From the NCBI GenBank assembly GCA_002482705.1, contig DLGM01000089.1, positions 1 through 5,814 on the forward strand: a stretch of 5,814 nucleotides of DNA, given 5' to 3'. Of this stretch, positions 5,730-5,814 are shown piece after piece. The translations under genes and the position numbers were made by a program. How positions within the stretch are numbered: the stretch's first letter is position 1; every line of letters begins with the position of its first letter. The notes under the pieces are model-generated. The model searched no databases. It saw only the letters and a program-made list of their open reading frames with translations, and had not been told where the DNA came from. Origin of the DNA: Cyanobacteria bacterium UBA7694. Its GTDB lineage: Bacteria; Cyanobacteriota; Sericytochromatia; UBA7694.

Positions 5730-5814
5730 GGATAATCCGAGTGGTGACCCGTCGCAATTGTTCCGGATTGTGGCTGATCCAGATGGCGGCCCGGTCTGGG
5801 GGCAGCCATTGCCT
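5722..5814 (-). CDS. Probable ABC-transporter ATPase, C-terminal 30 residues (5' part off window)
   Basis: The minus strand reads open from the window edge to a TAA at 5722-5724. The visible peptide contains IWISHNPEQLRRVTTRIIPR. Hydrophobic-W-(I/V)-S/T-H-(D/N)-P-x-Q-xxR is the H-loop (switch) region of ABC ATPases, where the His contacts the gamma-phosphate of ATP. The best fit from memory is the FetA/YbbL-like or similar import/export NBD type, but the Walker A, signature and Walker B motifs are off the window, so the substrate is unknown. Codon choice supports this frame over the others, whose open reading needs many rare codons. It ends only about 13 residues after the His (PEQLRRV...IIPR), earlier than most NBDs. 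The assignment rests on a short peptide. Confidence 0.55.
   Translation of the reverse strand, partial: RQWLPPDRAAIWISHNPEQLRRVTTRIIPR

Noticed and set aside
1..5814. CRISPR array, tRNA, rRNA, phage or toxin-antitoxin system
   Set aside because: No regularly spaced direct repeats, no cloverleaf and no recognisable module was seen when reading either strand.

Overview
The window is ordinary bacterial chromosome of roughly 50% G+C, with one sharply AT-rich island. It reads left to right as follows. The 3' part of an OGT/SPINDLY-type glycosyltransferase gene (+) ends at a bidirectional terminator. A small Lys-rich protein of unknown function (-) converges on the same terminator. The translational GTPase TypA/BipA (+) follows, with two hairpins after it. 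Then come a 150-bp stretch at about 21% G+C full of palindromes, a two-gene operon (+) for a Sec-exported small protein and a membrane-anchored EF-hand protein, and a strong hairpin. At the right edge a minus-strand gene enters; it looks like the last 30 residues of an ABC-transporter ATPase.

Organism: TypA is the only phylogenetically useful gene. From memory of family sequences, its domain III-V wording (FSVNDSPFAGREG, LVLDVPGDAVGSCIEALGRRKGEM) is closer to the cyanobacterial form, and in part to the Firmicutes form, than to the E. coli form. With the moderate G+C this could fit a member of the wider cyanobacterial phylum, perhaps a non-photosynthetic one. That is a tentative inference that no search has tested. 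Two proteins carry an export signal or a single membrane anchor.

How the genes relate: the glycosyltransferase and the small Lys-rich gene are independent units sharing one terminator. typA is read divergently from the Lys-rich gene across a 259-bp gap, and it has a candidate extended -10 and a long leader with hairpins. The exported protein and the EF-hand protein are 2 bp apart and almost certainly co-transcribed, with probable translational coupling.

I found no mobile element, CRISPR array, tRNA, rRNA or recognisable defence system. The least explained items are the Lys-rich protein (glycine zipper, degenerate EF-hand-like loop, tandem 38-residue repeat), the AT-rich palindrome cluster at about 4055-4200, and the uncharacterised exported/EF-hand pair.
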